Positions 25,935-34,293 of a DNA stretch of 64,000 nt are shown here, piece by piece. Position 1 is the stretch's first letter, and every line of letters begins with the position of its first letter. The position numbers and the translations under genes are program-made. The stretch comes from Ignavibacteria bacterium (GTDB taxonomy: Bacteria > Bacteroidota > Ignavibacteria > Ignavibacteriales > Ignavibacteriaceae): the NCBI GenBank assembly GCA_021286645.1, contig JAJTBZ010000042.1:29881-93880 (forward strand), read 5' to 3'. A model generated the notes under the pieces. That model was not told where the DNA came from and ran no database searches. It saw nothing but the letters and a program-made list of their open reading frames with translations.

Positions 25935-27389
25935 TTATTGTTTTTTCGGTAAAGTAACCGTGAAAGTGGTCCCGATTCCAAGCTGACTTTCTACTTTTAT
26001 GTCTCCCTTATGCAAATTTACAAATTCTTTTACAAGCACCAGTCCAAGTCCGGTACCCTTTTCGTTATTTGTTCCGGGTGTGGAATAATGTGAGCCAACG
26101 TGAAAGAGTTTTGCTACATCATCAGCTTCCATTCCTATACCGGTATCCTGCACAATAATCCGTATTCCTATTTCATTCTCCAGTACTTTTATCAGTACTT
26201 TTCCACCAGGATGGGTGAATTTAATCGCGTTTGATAGCAGGTTCCGGACAATAGTTGAAAGCATATTTTCATCGTATCTAAAATCGATATCCTTTTTTAT
26301 TGCTGTTAAAAGAACAATTTGTTTTTCTTCTGCTATAGTCTTAAAGATTGCTGCTTCTTCAATTATTGTTTCCCGTAAATTATGTTGATCCGGAGCGAAT
26401 TCAATACTGCCATTATGAATTCTTGCCCATTGTAATAAATTTTGCACTAATGAAAAAACCCGCTTCTGTTCATTATACAGAATGCTGATAAAACGCAGGG
26501 TTTCATTCTGAGGCATAGTCCCAAATTCGGAATATAGAATTTCCGAAATATTAAGTAGTGTATGAAAGGGGCTTCTGAGATCATGTGCTATTATTGAAAA
26601 GAATTGATCCTTTGAATTATTAATTTTTACAAGTTCGGCTTCATGCTTCCGTAATTGTTCTTCAAGCGATTTTATTTCAGTAATATCGTGTAGAATATGC
26701 AGGCAGCCGGTAAAGTTTCCCTGCATATCACGTAATGGATCGAGTATCACTTCAATCCATTTATCCTGCAGATGAATTATTTTTTTATCTCTTTCGGAAA
26801 TATTTCTTAGATTCGCTGCGGGGCAGGGCGTAAGTGGTTTATGATCATCGTGAAAAATTTCCCAGCAATGTTTCCCCAGAATTTCGCTCTTTGGAATCTT
26901 TAGTAGTTTTTCAGTAGCACTGTTGCAGTGCAGTATTCTATATTGTGTGCTAAATATGCAAATACTATCACTCATCGAATCGAGAATATAAATCCATTGT
27001 AACCATTGCGATAATGCAAACTGTTTTTCATACACGCCGGCTTCAATGATATAGAATTCCTTCGAAGTGCCTTCATTTTGCTTCCAGAGTCTGCAATCAT
27101 GATAGACGAGTACGTTTGTACGGCTTTCGTCTATTGTTTGCAGTACAGATTCTTGACAAATTAATGTAGATTTTATATCAAAATTATTTAAAAGAGTCAG
27201 GATTCGGCCATGACAGAGTTGCAATTGTTGTTCCGGGGTGTTTGATGTATTTCCAATGCCCGGAAATCCACAGAGGTTGTATAACGACTCGTTTACATAT
27301 TCCAATTCATTGCTGGGACTTAAAATTGCAATTCCCGGAATAACCGATTCGAATACTTGTGGAACAATGTTTCTCTCTCCGCTGTTCAT
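25935..27389 (-). CDS. PAS-domain sensor histidine kinase
   Basis: A 484-residue soluble kinase. Two PAS-like units are seen at ~10-120 and ~130-240; the second has a Cys-rich patch HCWEIFHDDHKPLTPCP and ends in HDITEIK. The HisKA domain has its phospho-His at ~269 in SIIAHDLRSPFHTLL. The HATPase domain has NLLSNAIKFTHPGGK, DTGIGMEAD and GTGLGLVLVKEF. It resembles the kinase at 11201 in the kinase core but lacks a receiver. There are no membrane segments and no adjacent response regulator. The histidine/cysteine patch in PAS2 could bind metal or haem, which is a guess from composition. Confidence 0.9.
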   Translation of the reverse strand: MNSGERNIVPQVFESVIPGIAILSPSNELEYVNESLYNLCGFPGIGNTSNTPEQQLQLCHGRILTLLNNFDIKSTLICQESVLQTIDESRTNVLVYHDCRLWKQNEGTSKEFYIIEAGVYEKQFALSQWLQWIYILDSMSDSICIFSTQYRILHCNSATEKLLKIPKSEILGKHCWEIFHDDHKPLTPCPAANLRNISERDKKIIHLQDKWIEVILDPLRDMQGNFTGCLHILHDITEIKSLEEQLRKHEAELVKINNSKDQFFSIIAHDLRSPFHTLLNISEILYSEFGTMPQNETLRFISILYNEQKRVFSLVQNLLQWARIHNGSIEFAPDQHNLRETIIEEAAIFKTIAEEKQIVLLTAIKKDIDFRYDENMLSTIVRNLLSNAIKFTHPGGKVLIKVLENEIGIRIIVQDTGIGMEADDVAKLFHVGSHYSTPGTNNEKGTGLGLVLVKEFVNLHKGDIKVESQLGIGTTFTVTLPKKQ

Positions 27390-27535
27390 AACAAGCTCGT
27401 AATTTAATATTGAAAGGCCGCCAGTGAATAGGTAAAGGAAATGGCCGCCGGTATTCTATTATCGAATAATTTAGAATAATGTTTTAGCTTTTTTAATTTA
27501 CAGAATTTTCTATAGAATAATGTGCGCCAGTAGAC

Positions 27536-27564
27536 AAAAAAACACCGGATAGTAATATCCGGTG
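27536..27564 (-). terminator. Rho-independent terminator after the phosphoesterase gene
   Basis: On the minus strand the stem CACCGGATA/TATCCGGTG with a four-base loop is followed by seven T residues. It begins eight bases past the stop codon of the phosphoesterase gene. Confidence 0.92.
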
Positions 27565-27571
27565 CATCCTA

Positions 27572-28753
27572 TTACCATGTAATGGTAAAAACTAATAGTT
27601 CGGAATCATTACCGATTTTCAGAGGTGGACCCCAGGTTCCGATTCCGGAGGAGATATAGTAATGTGTATTGCTCTTTTTTAAGTAACCCCAACTTTTTTC
27701 ATATACCCGTTCGGTAATAAAATTAAAAGGGAACATTTGTCCGTGATGTGTATGCCCGGAAAGTTGTAGTGAAACTTTATTTTGTTCTGCCTGTTCAAGA
27801 TGAAATGGTTGATGATCCAGTAAAATAACGGGCGCGGCCATATCCCGGTCTTTTAATAAAGTTGCAAGATTTTTTCTTCCTTCCATCGGGTTGTGTTCCT
27901 GTCCGTAATCAGCTCTTCCTGCAAGATAAACACCATTGGGCAGGTGTACCACAGAATCGGATAATACGGAAATCCCATTCTGAGTTAAATACGCGAATGA
28001 AGCCGCTTTCCCATTAATGCTTTCATGGTTACCCGGACACGTAAACACCCCTAACGGAGCCTTAATCTGTTGCAGCTTTTTGTCAATAGCATGTCTGTGA
28101 AGATGAACAGGATGGTCGTCCACTATGTCACCGCCCATGAGTATAAGATCGGGTTTCTCTTTTTCTATCTCTCTGAGTATCTTCGTTAAAAGTTCTCCGT
28201 CATTGATTGCTGAGAAATGACTATCTGAAAAATACATCACCTTCATTTGTTTGTTCTGTGCAATTCCCGTACGCAAATCCAAATTCATTTTCTTTACCTG
28301 CAAGGATTTTGCATTTATTATTCCATATCCAATAATCATAGCAATCAGGCAGACAGCGGCGACAACAACTACAGATGGAGCAAAAATTGGCAGATGTACA
28401 GAACTATTTACTGTAATTAATAGATACCGCAGTAATCTATACAAATCAATTAGCAGGCATGTAAAGAAAGAGTACATGAGAACGGCAAACCAAATTGAGC
28501 CAATACTCAGGAAAACATCATATATGAGTGAATCGATTTTTGAAAAAACTGTTTTGGCAACAATGTACGAGCTGGCACCAGTTATAAAAAGGGCAATGAC
28601 TATAACTTTTGTCCAAATAGGAAAGTGTTCGATTGCCGAAAACATACGGGTAAATACATATAAATTCGCGAGACCATAAACTGTCAGAAACACAATAAAG
28701 AATAAGGGCATAGAAATCCAATTGTAATGTAAGGGTACAAATATAAGGAACAT
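27572..28753 (-). CDS. Membrane-anchored calcineurin-like metallophosphoesterase
   Basis: About 393 residues. Four to five hydrophobic segments fill the first ~165 residues, then a soluble metallophosphoesterase domain. All five metal blocks are present: FSDSHF, GGDIVDD, PGNHES, LLDHQP and LSGHTHHGQ. Relatives of this architecture (YkuE-like) act on phospholipids or UDP-linked lipids, but the substrate here is unknown. The start is uncertain. The frame is open to a TTG at 28801, but that lies inside the upstream terminator hairpin. The ATG at 28753 is used here, and a TTG at 28780 or an ATG at 28711 are alternatives; none has a clear ribosome site. Confidence 0.8.
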   Translation of the reverse strand: MFLIFVPLHYNWISMPLFFIVFLTVYGLANLYVFTRMFSAIEHFPIWTKVIVIALFITGASSYIVAKTVFSKIDSLIYDVFLSIGSIWFAVLMYSFFTCLLIDLYRLLRYLLITVNSSVHLPIFAPSVVVVAAVCLIAMIIGYGIINAKSLQVKKMNLDLRTGIAQNKQMKVMYFSDSHFSAINDGELLTKILREIEKEKPDLILMGGDIVDDHPVHLHRHAIDKKLQQIKAPLGVFTCPGNHESINGKAASFAYLTQNGISVLSDSVVHLPNGVYLAGRADYGQEHNPMEGRKNLATLLKDRDMAAPVILLDHQPFHLEQAEQNKVSLQLSGHTHHGQMFPFNFITERVYEKSWGYLKKSNTHYYISSGIGTWGPPLKIGNDSELLVFTITW

Positions 28754-28778
28754 AACAGGAAGGGTAGGCAGGTAGTTC

Positions 28779-28824
28779 AAAAAAATAGGCTGTATTATCA
28801 ATGAATCTCGATAATACAGCCTAT
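28779..28824 (-). terminator. Strong Rho-independent terminator after the PEGA lipoprotein gene
   Basis: On the minus strand a perfect 15-bp stem, ATAGGCTGTATTATC/GATAATACAGCCTAT with a ten-base loop, is followed by seven T residues. It starts 24 bases past the PEGA-gene stop and reaches to within about 25 bases of the chosen phosphoesterase start. Confidence 0.92.
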
Positions 28825-28847
28825 AAACTTAGGTTATCAGGCCAGTC

Positions 28848-29588
28848 TTAGAAAGTTGTATTGTCAACTTTTTTATTGTATAACCATTTCAGAATAACCC
28901 AGGCTGGTTTACCGGTAGATCCGCCACCACGCGATGTAACGATGATCTTTGAATAATGTTTATCCTGATCATACGCGAATACATAATTACCGGGAGTATC
29001 TGAAAAACGATCTGTCCATGAAGCATCTTTAACCGATGAAGCAACTCCATCTGTTAAGCTGGCAGCAGCACCAACTTTAAACCAGGTTGTTCTGGTTAAT
29101 TTATTGCTGGCTGTAATCATCTTATAGTAATCTGATGAGTAGAATAAATCTACTGTTGAAGTATTTGCTGAACTTACACTTAAAACAGTTCCTAAATTAA
29201 GCGATAAGCCACTCTTGCCTGAAGAATTATATTCCCAGATTGTGTCTGAGGTAAAAGTAACGATCCAGCCGCTTAAAGTCTGTTTCAAGGTATCAAGCTG
29301 GTTCTCTCTCGGGGTGTAAGCTGTCAACGCAACTGAATCATATGCAGTTAATGTGAACGCAAAATTGTATGTTCTTGATACATCAAGAGAATCAATTCTT
29401 ACGGGGGTTACATATGATGTTAATACACCGTTCATCCAAACATGAGCACCAACAGGTGTTGTGCTGAGGTAAACACTGCCATACTTTGTTGTAGCTGCTA
29501 CCGGGTTGTCTGTACTATCACTACAACCGGCAAAGAAAGAGAGAGCTAAAAGCAGAACAGGTACTGCAATTAAACTGATTTTTTTCAT
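28848..29588 (-). CDS. PEGA-domain lipoprotein
   Basis: A 246-residue lipoprotein: the signal peptide ends in a lipobox at FFAGCS. Next comes a PEGA-like beta domain at about 36-110 (GSVYLSTTPVGAHVWMNGVLTSYVTPVRIDSL), the surface-layer-like repeat named for its PEGA motif. A C-terminal ~120-residue region of unknown fold follows, rich in Ser, Thr and aromatic residues. AAAGGATT precedes the ATG. It probably sits in the periplasm or on the outer membrane and binds envelope components. It is preceded 31 bp upstream by another lipoprotein gene on the same strand and has its own strong terminator. Confidence 0.75.
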   Translation of the reverse strand: MKKISLIAVPVLLLALSFFAGCSDSTDNPVAATTKYGSVYLSTTPVGAHVWMNGVLTSYVTPVRIDSLDVSRTYNFAFTLTAYDSVALTAYTPRENQLDTLKQTLSGWIVTFTSDTIWEYNSSGKSGLSLNLGTVLSVSSANTSTVDLFYSSDYYKMITASNKLTRTTWFKVGAAASLTDGVASSVKDASWTDRFSDTPGNYVFAYDQDKHYSKIIVTSRGGGSTGKPAWVILKWLYNKKVDNTTF

Positions 29589-29619
29589 TTGTATAATCCT
29601 TTGATATAGTTAGTTGGTT

Positions 29620-30102
29620 TTATTTCTTTTTCAATGAGAACTTAACTTTAATATTATCGACTGTAAGCGTAAAGGTTCCACTCATCGTCTTGAATTCTTT
29701 ATCGAATGATCCGGCATAAGTACCGGCAGATCTCATGTGAATCATATCTTTCATTGTGAATGTAAGTTTTTCTTTATCAAACTTACCTGAAACTTCTTGT
29801 TTAATTTCATCTCTTTGCTTTATATGGATCTTTCCAGAGAACTGGTTGCCATCGACTTTCGTGATTGTTAATGTTGCCGGACTAATATCCATCTTACCGG
29901 TCCACTCGCCCTTTAGGTCAATTGAAGCTTCCGGTTTTGCAGCTGGTTCAACTTTTTTTGCCGTATCAACTTTTGCAGGTGCCGGTTGAGTGGTTTCTTC
30001 TTTCACTACTGGTTGCTCTTGTTTTTTCTGGCAGCCGCTAATAATAAGTCCACTTAGAATAAGAACTGATAATAACATGACAAACAAACGGGAATGTTTC
30101 AT
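29620..30102 (-). CDS. Small lipoprotein with lipocalin-like beta domain
   Basis: 160 residues. The signal peptide has lipobox LIISGC, then a low-complexity linker rich in Lys, Pro, Ala and Glu (~25-60). A compact beta-rich domain follows (DLKGEWTGKMDISPATLTITKV...GTFTLTVDNIKVKFSLKKK), resembling small eight-stranded beta sandwiches or barrels that begin with a GxW motif. A near-perfect Shine-Dalgarno sequence (AGGAGG, five bases before ATG) suggests high translation. No function can be assigned. It probably forms a unit with the PEGA lipoprotein gene. Confidence 0.7.
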   Translation of the reverse strand: MKHSRLFVMLLSVLILSGLIISGCQKKQEQPVVKEETTQPAPAKVDTAKKVEPAAKPEASIDLKGEWTGKMDISPATLTITKVDGNQFSGKIHIKQRDEIKQEVSGKFDKEKLTFTMKDMIHMRSAGTYAGSFDKEFKTMSGTFTLTVDNIKVKFSLKKK

Positions 30103-30276
30103 TTTTCCTCCTAAATCAATGGTTGGTAAAATTAGATAGTGAAAAATAGATAATTTGAGTTTTAATTCAAATTATACAGAGCACATCATCGCCAAATGAG
30201 TACAAAAATGCACCGCTGGCAACAGAAACGTTAAAAATTTACATTTTTCAGGCAAATTCAAAATTATTTAAGGTGC

Positions 30277-31557
30277 TTATTGCAACCAGGAATAAATTGT
30301 ATAGTTATTCGCGTCGGGATAACCGGGAGGAACTGTTGTGAGCAGCCGCTGATCATACTTTTGTACGTAACGATAACCGGCAGTTAATCCTGAATTGGTT
30401 GTTGGATACAGGTTCTTTTGGGCTACACCGCCTAATAAGTTCATGTTCCAAATCCCAGAGTAACTCGCGTAACTATTTATCGTGAGTCCGTCATTTTTAC
30501 AGAGAATACTACCCTGAATTGCAATATTACCACGGCTATTATTGAAAGTTACTTCGAGCCGGTTTTCACAAATAAGTCCTAATTGATCAGTTGAAGTAGT
30601 TACCGTGCGCGGATCATCGACATACGTTATGCTATTATCTACGAAGATATTTCCAAATTTTGCTCCTGCGCCAATTCCTCCGGTAGCATTTCCGGTACTA
30701 TCCACCAGAGCACACAAAGTACATCTGCCGTCTAATTGCCCCCTGATAATAAAATTACCTCGATATGCTGCTATTACACCGTTAGGGGCCAGGGTTGAGA
30801 TGGCAGAAGTAGTAGTAGCGCTCCAGCCTGACCAGGTTGTTCCGTCAGCACTAATCTGGGTTTTGTAGGTTACTGTTGCATCAGCATTAAAAGTCATGTC
30901 CACGTTAACATAAGGTTTTGAAACATTATTAGCTCTGAACACATAACCATTAAGCTTGGCTAAACTTGCAGTTGAGCCAATATTGGGTGTAAACGCAATA
31001 TCGATACCGGAAGCATAGCCGCCGAGTAATTGGGGAGTACTGGATGAAGGGCTTTTATTAATACCGCTTTTACAAGTTACCCTGCCAAGAAATACAGGGC
31101 TTCCGGTAACAGGCAGTGAAGTTACCGCATGGCACGGACCGTCAATAGTATCACCCGTAGCAAAATACGCGCTGGAAGCGGCATTAAAACTGCCATACTT
31201 GGCATAATTATTCATCTTCAGCCGTACAACTATTGTATCGGTGTACCCATTAAAAGTACCAATACCGGTAAATTTTACGAATGTTGTTGTATATAATGTG
31301 TCATTGGTAACCAATACTTGCATTGTTCCGCCGGCAACCGAAGTTGTGGGAACACCATCGCGCCAGTTAGGAGTAAAGGCAATTGCACTATTGGCAATAT
31401 TAATTCCCGATAATGCATTATTTTCTGCCATACACTGGCAATAATATTGAGTATAGTAATCTACGGTCTGTGTTGCGGTTACAACCATATTTCCTGTATA
31501 AACAAGAAATATGGAACTGAATCCCAAAACCAAAAATAGTGATGCTCTGCCAAACAT
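30277..31557 (-). CDS. Large minor pilin-like protein of the pilus locus
   Basis: 426 residues. The N-terminus MFG is followed by an uninterrupted hydrophobic stretch (RASLFLVLGFSSIFLVYTG), the shape of a very short type IV prepilin leader and helix. The remaining ~400 residues are Gly/Ser/Thr/Asn-rich and beta-like, with several Cys (YYCQCM, RCTLCALVD). This recalls PilX/PilY-adjacent or DUF4900-type minor pilins that may sit at the fibre tip. The gene begins three bases after the stop of the PilW-like gene, so the three minor pilin genes form one operon. The pilin call rests on the N-terminus and context. Confidence 0.62.
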   Translation of the reverse strand: MFGRASLFLVLGFSSIFLVYTGNMVVTATQTVDYYTQYYCQCMAENNALSGINIANSAIAFTPNWRDGVPTTSVAGGTMQVLVTNDTLYTTTFVKFTGIGTFNGYTDTIVVRLKMNNYAKYGSFNAASSAYFATGDTIDGPCHAVTSLPVTGSPVFLGRVTCKSGINKSPSSSTPQLLGGYASGIDIAFTPNIGSTASLAKLNGYVFRANNVSKPYVNVDMTFNADATVTYKTQISADGTTWSGWSATTTSAISTLAPNGVIAAYRGNFIIRGQLDGRCTLCALVDSTGNATGGIGAGAKFGNIFVDNSITYVDDPRTVTTSTDQLGLICENRLEVTFNNSRGNIAIQGSILCKNDGLTINSYASYSGIWNMNLLGGVAQKNLYPTTNSGLTAGYRYVQKYDQRLLTTVPPGYPDANNYTIYSWLQ

Positions 31558-31560
31558 AAT

Positions 31561-32196
31561 TTATTTATTCAAATTTCTTGCTATAAGGGTAATCTGCCGC
31601 CAATACACCTGGGCATATTTTTTCCTGTCGCTGGCAGAGAATTGTTCATTATACGAATCTCCGCTTTCTAAACGAATTGCTACCTGAATTGAGGCAATTT
31701 GTCCGGAAGTACCGGCAGCACTGCTCATTGGAGTCGCCAGTGTATCGTTGAGAGAGTTCATATATAAAAATCTGAACTGCGTAACACCTGTTTCCAATGC
31801 TATCGGCGTCTGGTTATTAACCCTCCGATAAAGAATCCTGTCGTTGGGATTTGTTGTAGAAGATAACTCACTCGTTGCCCCGAGATAATAGGCGATAGTG
31901 TCTGTTTTTGAAGAGTTCGTTGCATCTACATCGCCAACAAGTGTTAAAGCGCTGGTATCAGCCAGGGGAATGGCATTGCTTTGTGGAGAGATCGGGCCTC
32001 CTTTGGTATATGCAATACGCTTAATATCGCGTTCGAGAATCTGAACATCCTGAAATAGCTGTCGTTGCAGTAAGAAGTCAACATTGTAGAATTGGGCATT
32101 CATTACTACATTGTAATTCACCTGCTTAAGCGAAAGTAAAAGAATTCCGCCGATAAACATTGAACCCAAAATATCTAATATAGTTGTATATCCCAT
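31561..32196 (-). CDS. PilW-like minor pilin
   Basis: 211 residues. MG is followed by the hydrophobic stretch YTTILDILGSMFIGGILLLSL, a prepilin-like N-terminus with a two-residue leader. The body has the features of PilW/GspJ-type pseudopilins: an amphipathic helix (QLFQDVQILERDIKRIAYTKGG), a DTIAYYLG strand and a late ETGVTQFRFLYMNSLND, where PilW relatives have 'GV..f.f.Y.d'. It lies between two other minor pilin-like genes with three-base gaps. It is likely to help initiate pilus assembly. Confidence is moderate, because no cleavage evidence is available. Confidence 0.7.
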   Translation of the reverse strand: MGYTTILDILGSMFIGGILLLSLKQVNYNVVMNAQFYNVDFLLQRQLFQDVQILERDIKRIAYTKGGPISPQSNAIPLADTSALTLVGDVDATNSSKTDTIAYYLGATSELSSTTNPNDRILYRRVNNQTPIALETGVTQFRFLYMNSLNDTLATPMSSAAGTSGQIASIQVAIRLESGDSYNEQFSASDRKKYAQVYWRQITLIARNLNK

Positions 32197-32199
32197 AAT

Positions 32200-32691
32200 C
32201 TATTGAAAAGGCCAATATGAACAAATAGTACTCATCGATATAGTATCGCGCATATACGGGGAAGTAACCCTGACAATTACTTTTTTATGTAAAGTTTTTG
32301 TAGTTGTAATTACGTCTGGTGTCGAAGGGTTAACGTATCCAACAGTCATTGATATATCAAAAGGAGCAGAATTTTGTACGGAATCCCGGGCGGTAAAACC
32401 ATTGTAATCATCGCAATCGTCAAATGTAGTTTCAGTGGTTTCTCCCGATTCTTTCCCCATGGTAGTCGACATGCCGGAAGCCGAGGTTTGTTGGGCAAGT
32501 ACGGTATTTTCATCGAAAGAAAGGCGGATAGCCTGCTGTAATTTAGAATTGGCAATAGAAACCGCCAGCAGGGCATACTTCGAATTTTGTGTTGTATCCT
32601 GCGTTGTGAGCAAAGTGCTGTTTACCCGTGTTGTTATCATTGTTAACAACATCATTGCTATCAGCCCAAATAGAGATTGACCAGTACCCAT
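32200..32691 (-). CDS. PilV-like minor pilin
   Basis: 163 residues. The N-terminus MGTGQSLFGLIAMMLLTM fits a short-leader prepilin: after MG the TGQSLFGLIAMML stretch is hydrophobic. It contains a Gly-Gln pair reminiscent of the major pilins here. A helical segment (NSKYALLAVSIANSKLQQAIRLSFDENT) and an acidic patch (TTFDDCDDYNGF) follow, as seen in PilV/GspI-type proteins. It is the first gene of the leftward minor-pilin operon and diverges from the major pilins across 608 bp. The ribosome site is weak (GGAA). Confidence 0.65.
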   Translation of the reverse strand: MGTGQSLFGLIAMMLLTMITTRVNSTLLTTQDTTQNSKYALLAVSIANSKLQQAIRLSFDENTVLAQQTSASGMSTTMGKESGETTETTFDDCDDYNGFTARDSVQNSAPFDISMTVGYVNPSTPDVITTTKTLHKKVIVRVTSPYMRDTISMSTICSYWPFQ

Positions 32692-32962
32692 GAGTATTCC
32701 AAGTAATCTTTAGTCTTAAACTTACAATAATAAAAAAATATCTTTAATAATAATTACTATTCCAAAAATTATTCCAGCATGCTTTATATCACAAAGCAGT
32801 AGGTATTAAAAAGTGACTCTCTATAAATATAGATGTTTTTATAAGCTATAAATATTATTAATTCTGTCCAATATACCCTTTTCGGGGGGAAGATAAATCT
32901 GTTGGAAACAAATTTGCTATAAATATCAGGCATACACTTAATTGAAGGATGGGCAAATGTTG

Positions 32963-33050
32963 CCGGGGAAATCCGGGAAATCGGTAAATATTACCGGTAA
33001 AAAATACCGGATATCGTAGTTTCGGAAAATTTTACCGATAAGATATCGGT
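32963..33050. promoter_or_regulatory. Array of CGG-N9-CCG dyads, candidate enhancer for the pilin promoter
   Basis: Three copies of CGG-N9-CCG lie at 32982-32996 (CGGTAAATATTACCG), 32995-33009 and 33023-33037. An inverted version, CCG-N9-CGG, lies at 33035-33049 (ACCGATA-N3-TATCGGT). Just upstream the half-site is repeated directly: CGGGGAAAT (32964), CGGGAAAT (32974), CGGTAAAT (32982), about one helical turn apart. The array ends about 200 bp before the predicted sigma-54 start point, the usual place for an NtrC-family enhancer. The binding protein is inferred. Confidence 0.6.
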
Positions 33051-33223
33051 AGATTCATCAATTTTTGTTGTTCACATTCTTGTGCAGGGGAACTCACGAT
33101 CGGAAGGGATTAATTGTAATAATGTGAAAAATGTGCGATTATTGCCTGAATTACGTTTGTTCCAATATTTTTGACTATCGGAATTTTCAAAATTTTTGAA
33201 AAGATACCATAGCTGAAAATTTT

Positions 33224-33240
33224 TTGGCACGCCACTTGTA
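33224..33240 (+). promoter_or_regulatory. Sigma-54 (RpoN) promoter of the first major pilin gene
   Basis: TGGCACGCCACTTGTA matches the sigma-54 consensus TGGCACG-N4-TTGCA at every defined position except one: T for C in the -12 GC. The GG/-12 spacing is exact. Transcription would begin near 33251, giving a ~49-base leader with AAAGGA before the ATG at 33300. PilA genes of several proteobacteria are likewise sigma-54 dependent, and an NtrC-family activator is encoded at the other end of this locus. Confidence 0.72.
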
Positions 33241-33299
33241 TAATACTGACAAAACATTAAAACAACACATCATTAACAATATCTTAGAAAGGATCTGTC

Positions 33300-33689
33300 A
33301 TGGGTCAACAACAATTGCTCCTCATCGTTCTCGGCGTTATTATCGTTGGTATCGCTATCGTAGTTGGTATTAACTTATTCCAGGCTAGTGCTGTAGATGC
33401 AAACAGAAACGCAGTTATAGCTGATTTGAATAACTTAGCTTCAATGTCTCAGCAGTATTACAAAAAACCTACCTCATTAGGCGGCGGCGGAAACTCATTT
33501 GTTGGTTTTGCAATTCCTACTGGTTTAGGTTCAAATGCTAACGGTACTTATACTATTAGCACTGCCGGTACAGCTACCCAGATCGTATTCCAGGGTACAG
33601 GTACAGAAAATGGTGATAACGGAACCTCAGGTGTTCAGCACCGTGCAACGGTTACCGCAACAGCAATTACAATTGCAAAAGTTAACTAA
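33300..33689 (+). CDS. Major type IV pilin-like protein, copy 1
   Basis: 129 residues. The two-residue leader MG is followed by QQQLLLIVLGVIIVGIAIVVGINLF, a continuous ~25-residue hydrophobic helix. There is no Glu at position 5 and no basic residue in the leader, unlike type IVa pilins; the Gly-Gln junction resembles archaeal class III signal peptides. A helical extension (NAVIADLNNLASMSQQYYKKPTSLGGGGNSF) and a small Thr/Gly-rich beta domain follow; there is no disulphide. A sigma-54 promoter and a good ribosome site stand in front and a hairpin behind. It is probably the most expressed subunit, judging from its promoter and C-ending codons near the start. Confidence 0.83.
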   Translation: MGQQQLLLIVLGVIIVGIAIVVGINLFQASAVDANRNAVIADLNNLASMSQQYYKKPTSLGGGGNSFVGFAIPTGLGSNANGTYTISTAGTATQIVFQGTGTENGDNGTSGVQHRATVTATAITIAKVN

Positions 33690-33710
33690 ACTGAGTTAAC
33701 ATAAATTTTT

Positions 33711-33741
33711 AACCTGCCGGCTTCGCCGGCAGGTTCGTTTT
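33711..33741 (+). terminator. Hairpin after pilin copy 1
   Basis: A perfect 11-bp stem, AACCTGCCGGC/GCCGGCAGGTT with loop TTC, is followed by CGTTTT. It lies 21 bases past the stop. The weak T-run suggests partial termination or 3' protection, which would let pilin 1 exceed the downstream copies. Confidence 0.75.
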
Positions 33742-33895
33742 AAGGCTATTTGTTCTGATTTTATTGTGAAAATGAATTTTTATTGCGGTCTTATAAAATT
33801 TGGACGAATTATATTTGTTCTGCAATGTATTAAAAATAGAGTATGAGAAAGCCGGTTTGTAAATAAAACAGCGAACCGGGCTGAAAGAAGGAGAA

Positions 33896-34285
33896 ATGGG
33901 TCAACAACAATTGTTATTAATAGTATTGGGAGTTATTATCGTTGGTTTGGCAATAGTTGTAGGTATTAACTTGTTTAAGGCAAGTGCTATTGAGGCCAAT
34001 AGAAATGCAGTCATCGCTGATTTAAATAACCTTGCGGCAATGGCGCAGCAGTATTATAAAAAACCTGCCAGCTTAGGCGGCGGTGGCAACTCGTTTGTAG
34101 GGTATGCACTGGCAACCGGTTTAGGCTCAAACGCGAATGGTACTTATACTATAAGCACTGCCGGTACAGCTACTCAGATAGTATTTCAGGGCACAGGTAC
34201 TGAAACCGGTGATAACGGAAGTTCCGGTATTCAACATAGAGCTACAGTTACTGCAACTGCTATAACTATCGCTAAGGTTAATTAA
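33896..34285 (+). CDS. Major type IV pilin-like protein, copy 2
   Basis: 129 residues, about 115 of them identical to copy 1, with the same MG/QQQLLLIVL leader region, Gly-rich loop GGGGNSFVG and C-terminal TATAITIAKVN. The two genes differ at many synonymous sites (for example in the LLLIVLG codons), so the duplication is not recent and the protein is held by selection. GGAG lies five bases before the ATG. The 206-bp gap after copy 1 contains the hairpin but no clear sigma-54 site, so copy 2 may depend on read-through or on a different promoter. A second perfect hairpin follows. Confidence 0.82.
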   Translation: MGQQQLLLIVLGVIIVGLAIVVGINLFKASAIEANRNAVIADLNNLAAMAQQYYKKPASLGGGGNSFVGYALATGLGSNANGTYTISTAGTATQIVFQGTGTETGDNGSSGIQHRATVTATAITIAKVN

Positions 34286-34293
34286 GTATTTTC

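Larger units (their letters stand above)
32692..33299. other. Divergent regulatory region between minor and major pilin operons
   Basis: 608 bp without a credible gene. The left third is very AT-rich and should hold the promoter of the leftward minor-pilin genes. The centre (32963-33050) holds an array of CGG-containing repeats and dyads. The right end holds a near-consensus sigma-54 promoter and the leader of the first major pilin gene, whose ribosome site AAAGGA lies seven bases before the ATG. Confidence 0.7.

Noticed and set aside
32761..32776. TGGAATAATTTTTGGA on the minus strand as a sigma-54 promoter for the minor pilins
   Set aside because: GG spacing fits but the -12 reads GG instead of GC, and it lies in AT-rich sequence where such partial matches are expected by chance.
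33300..34285. Recent gene duplication or assembly artefact at the pilins
   Set aside because: Many synonymous differences and different intergenic sequences show two real, old copies.
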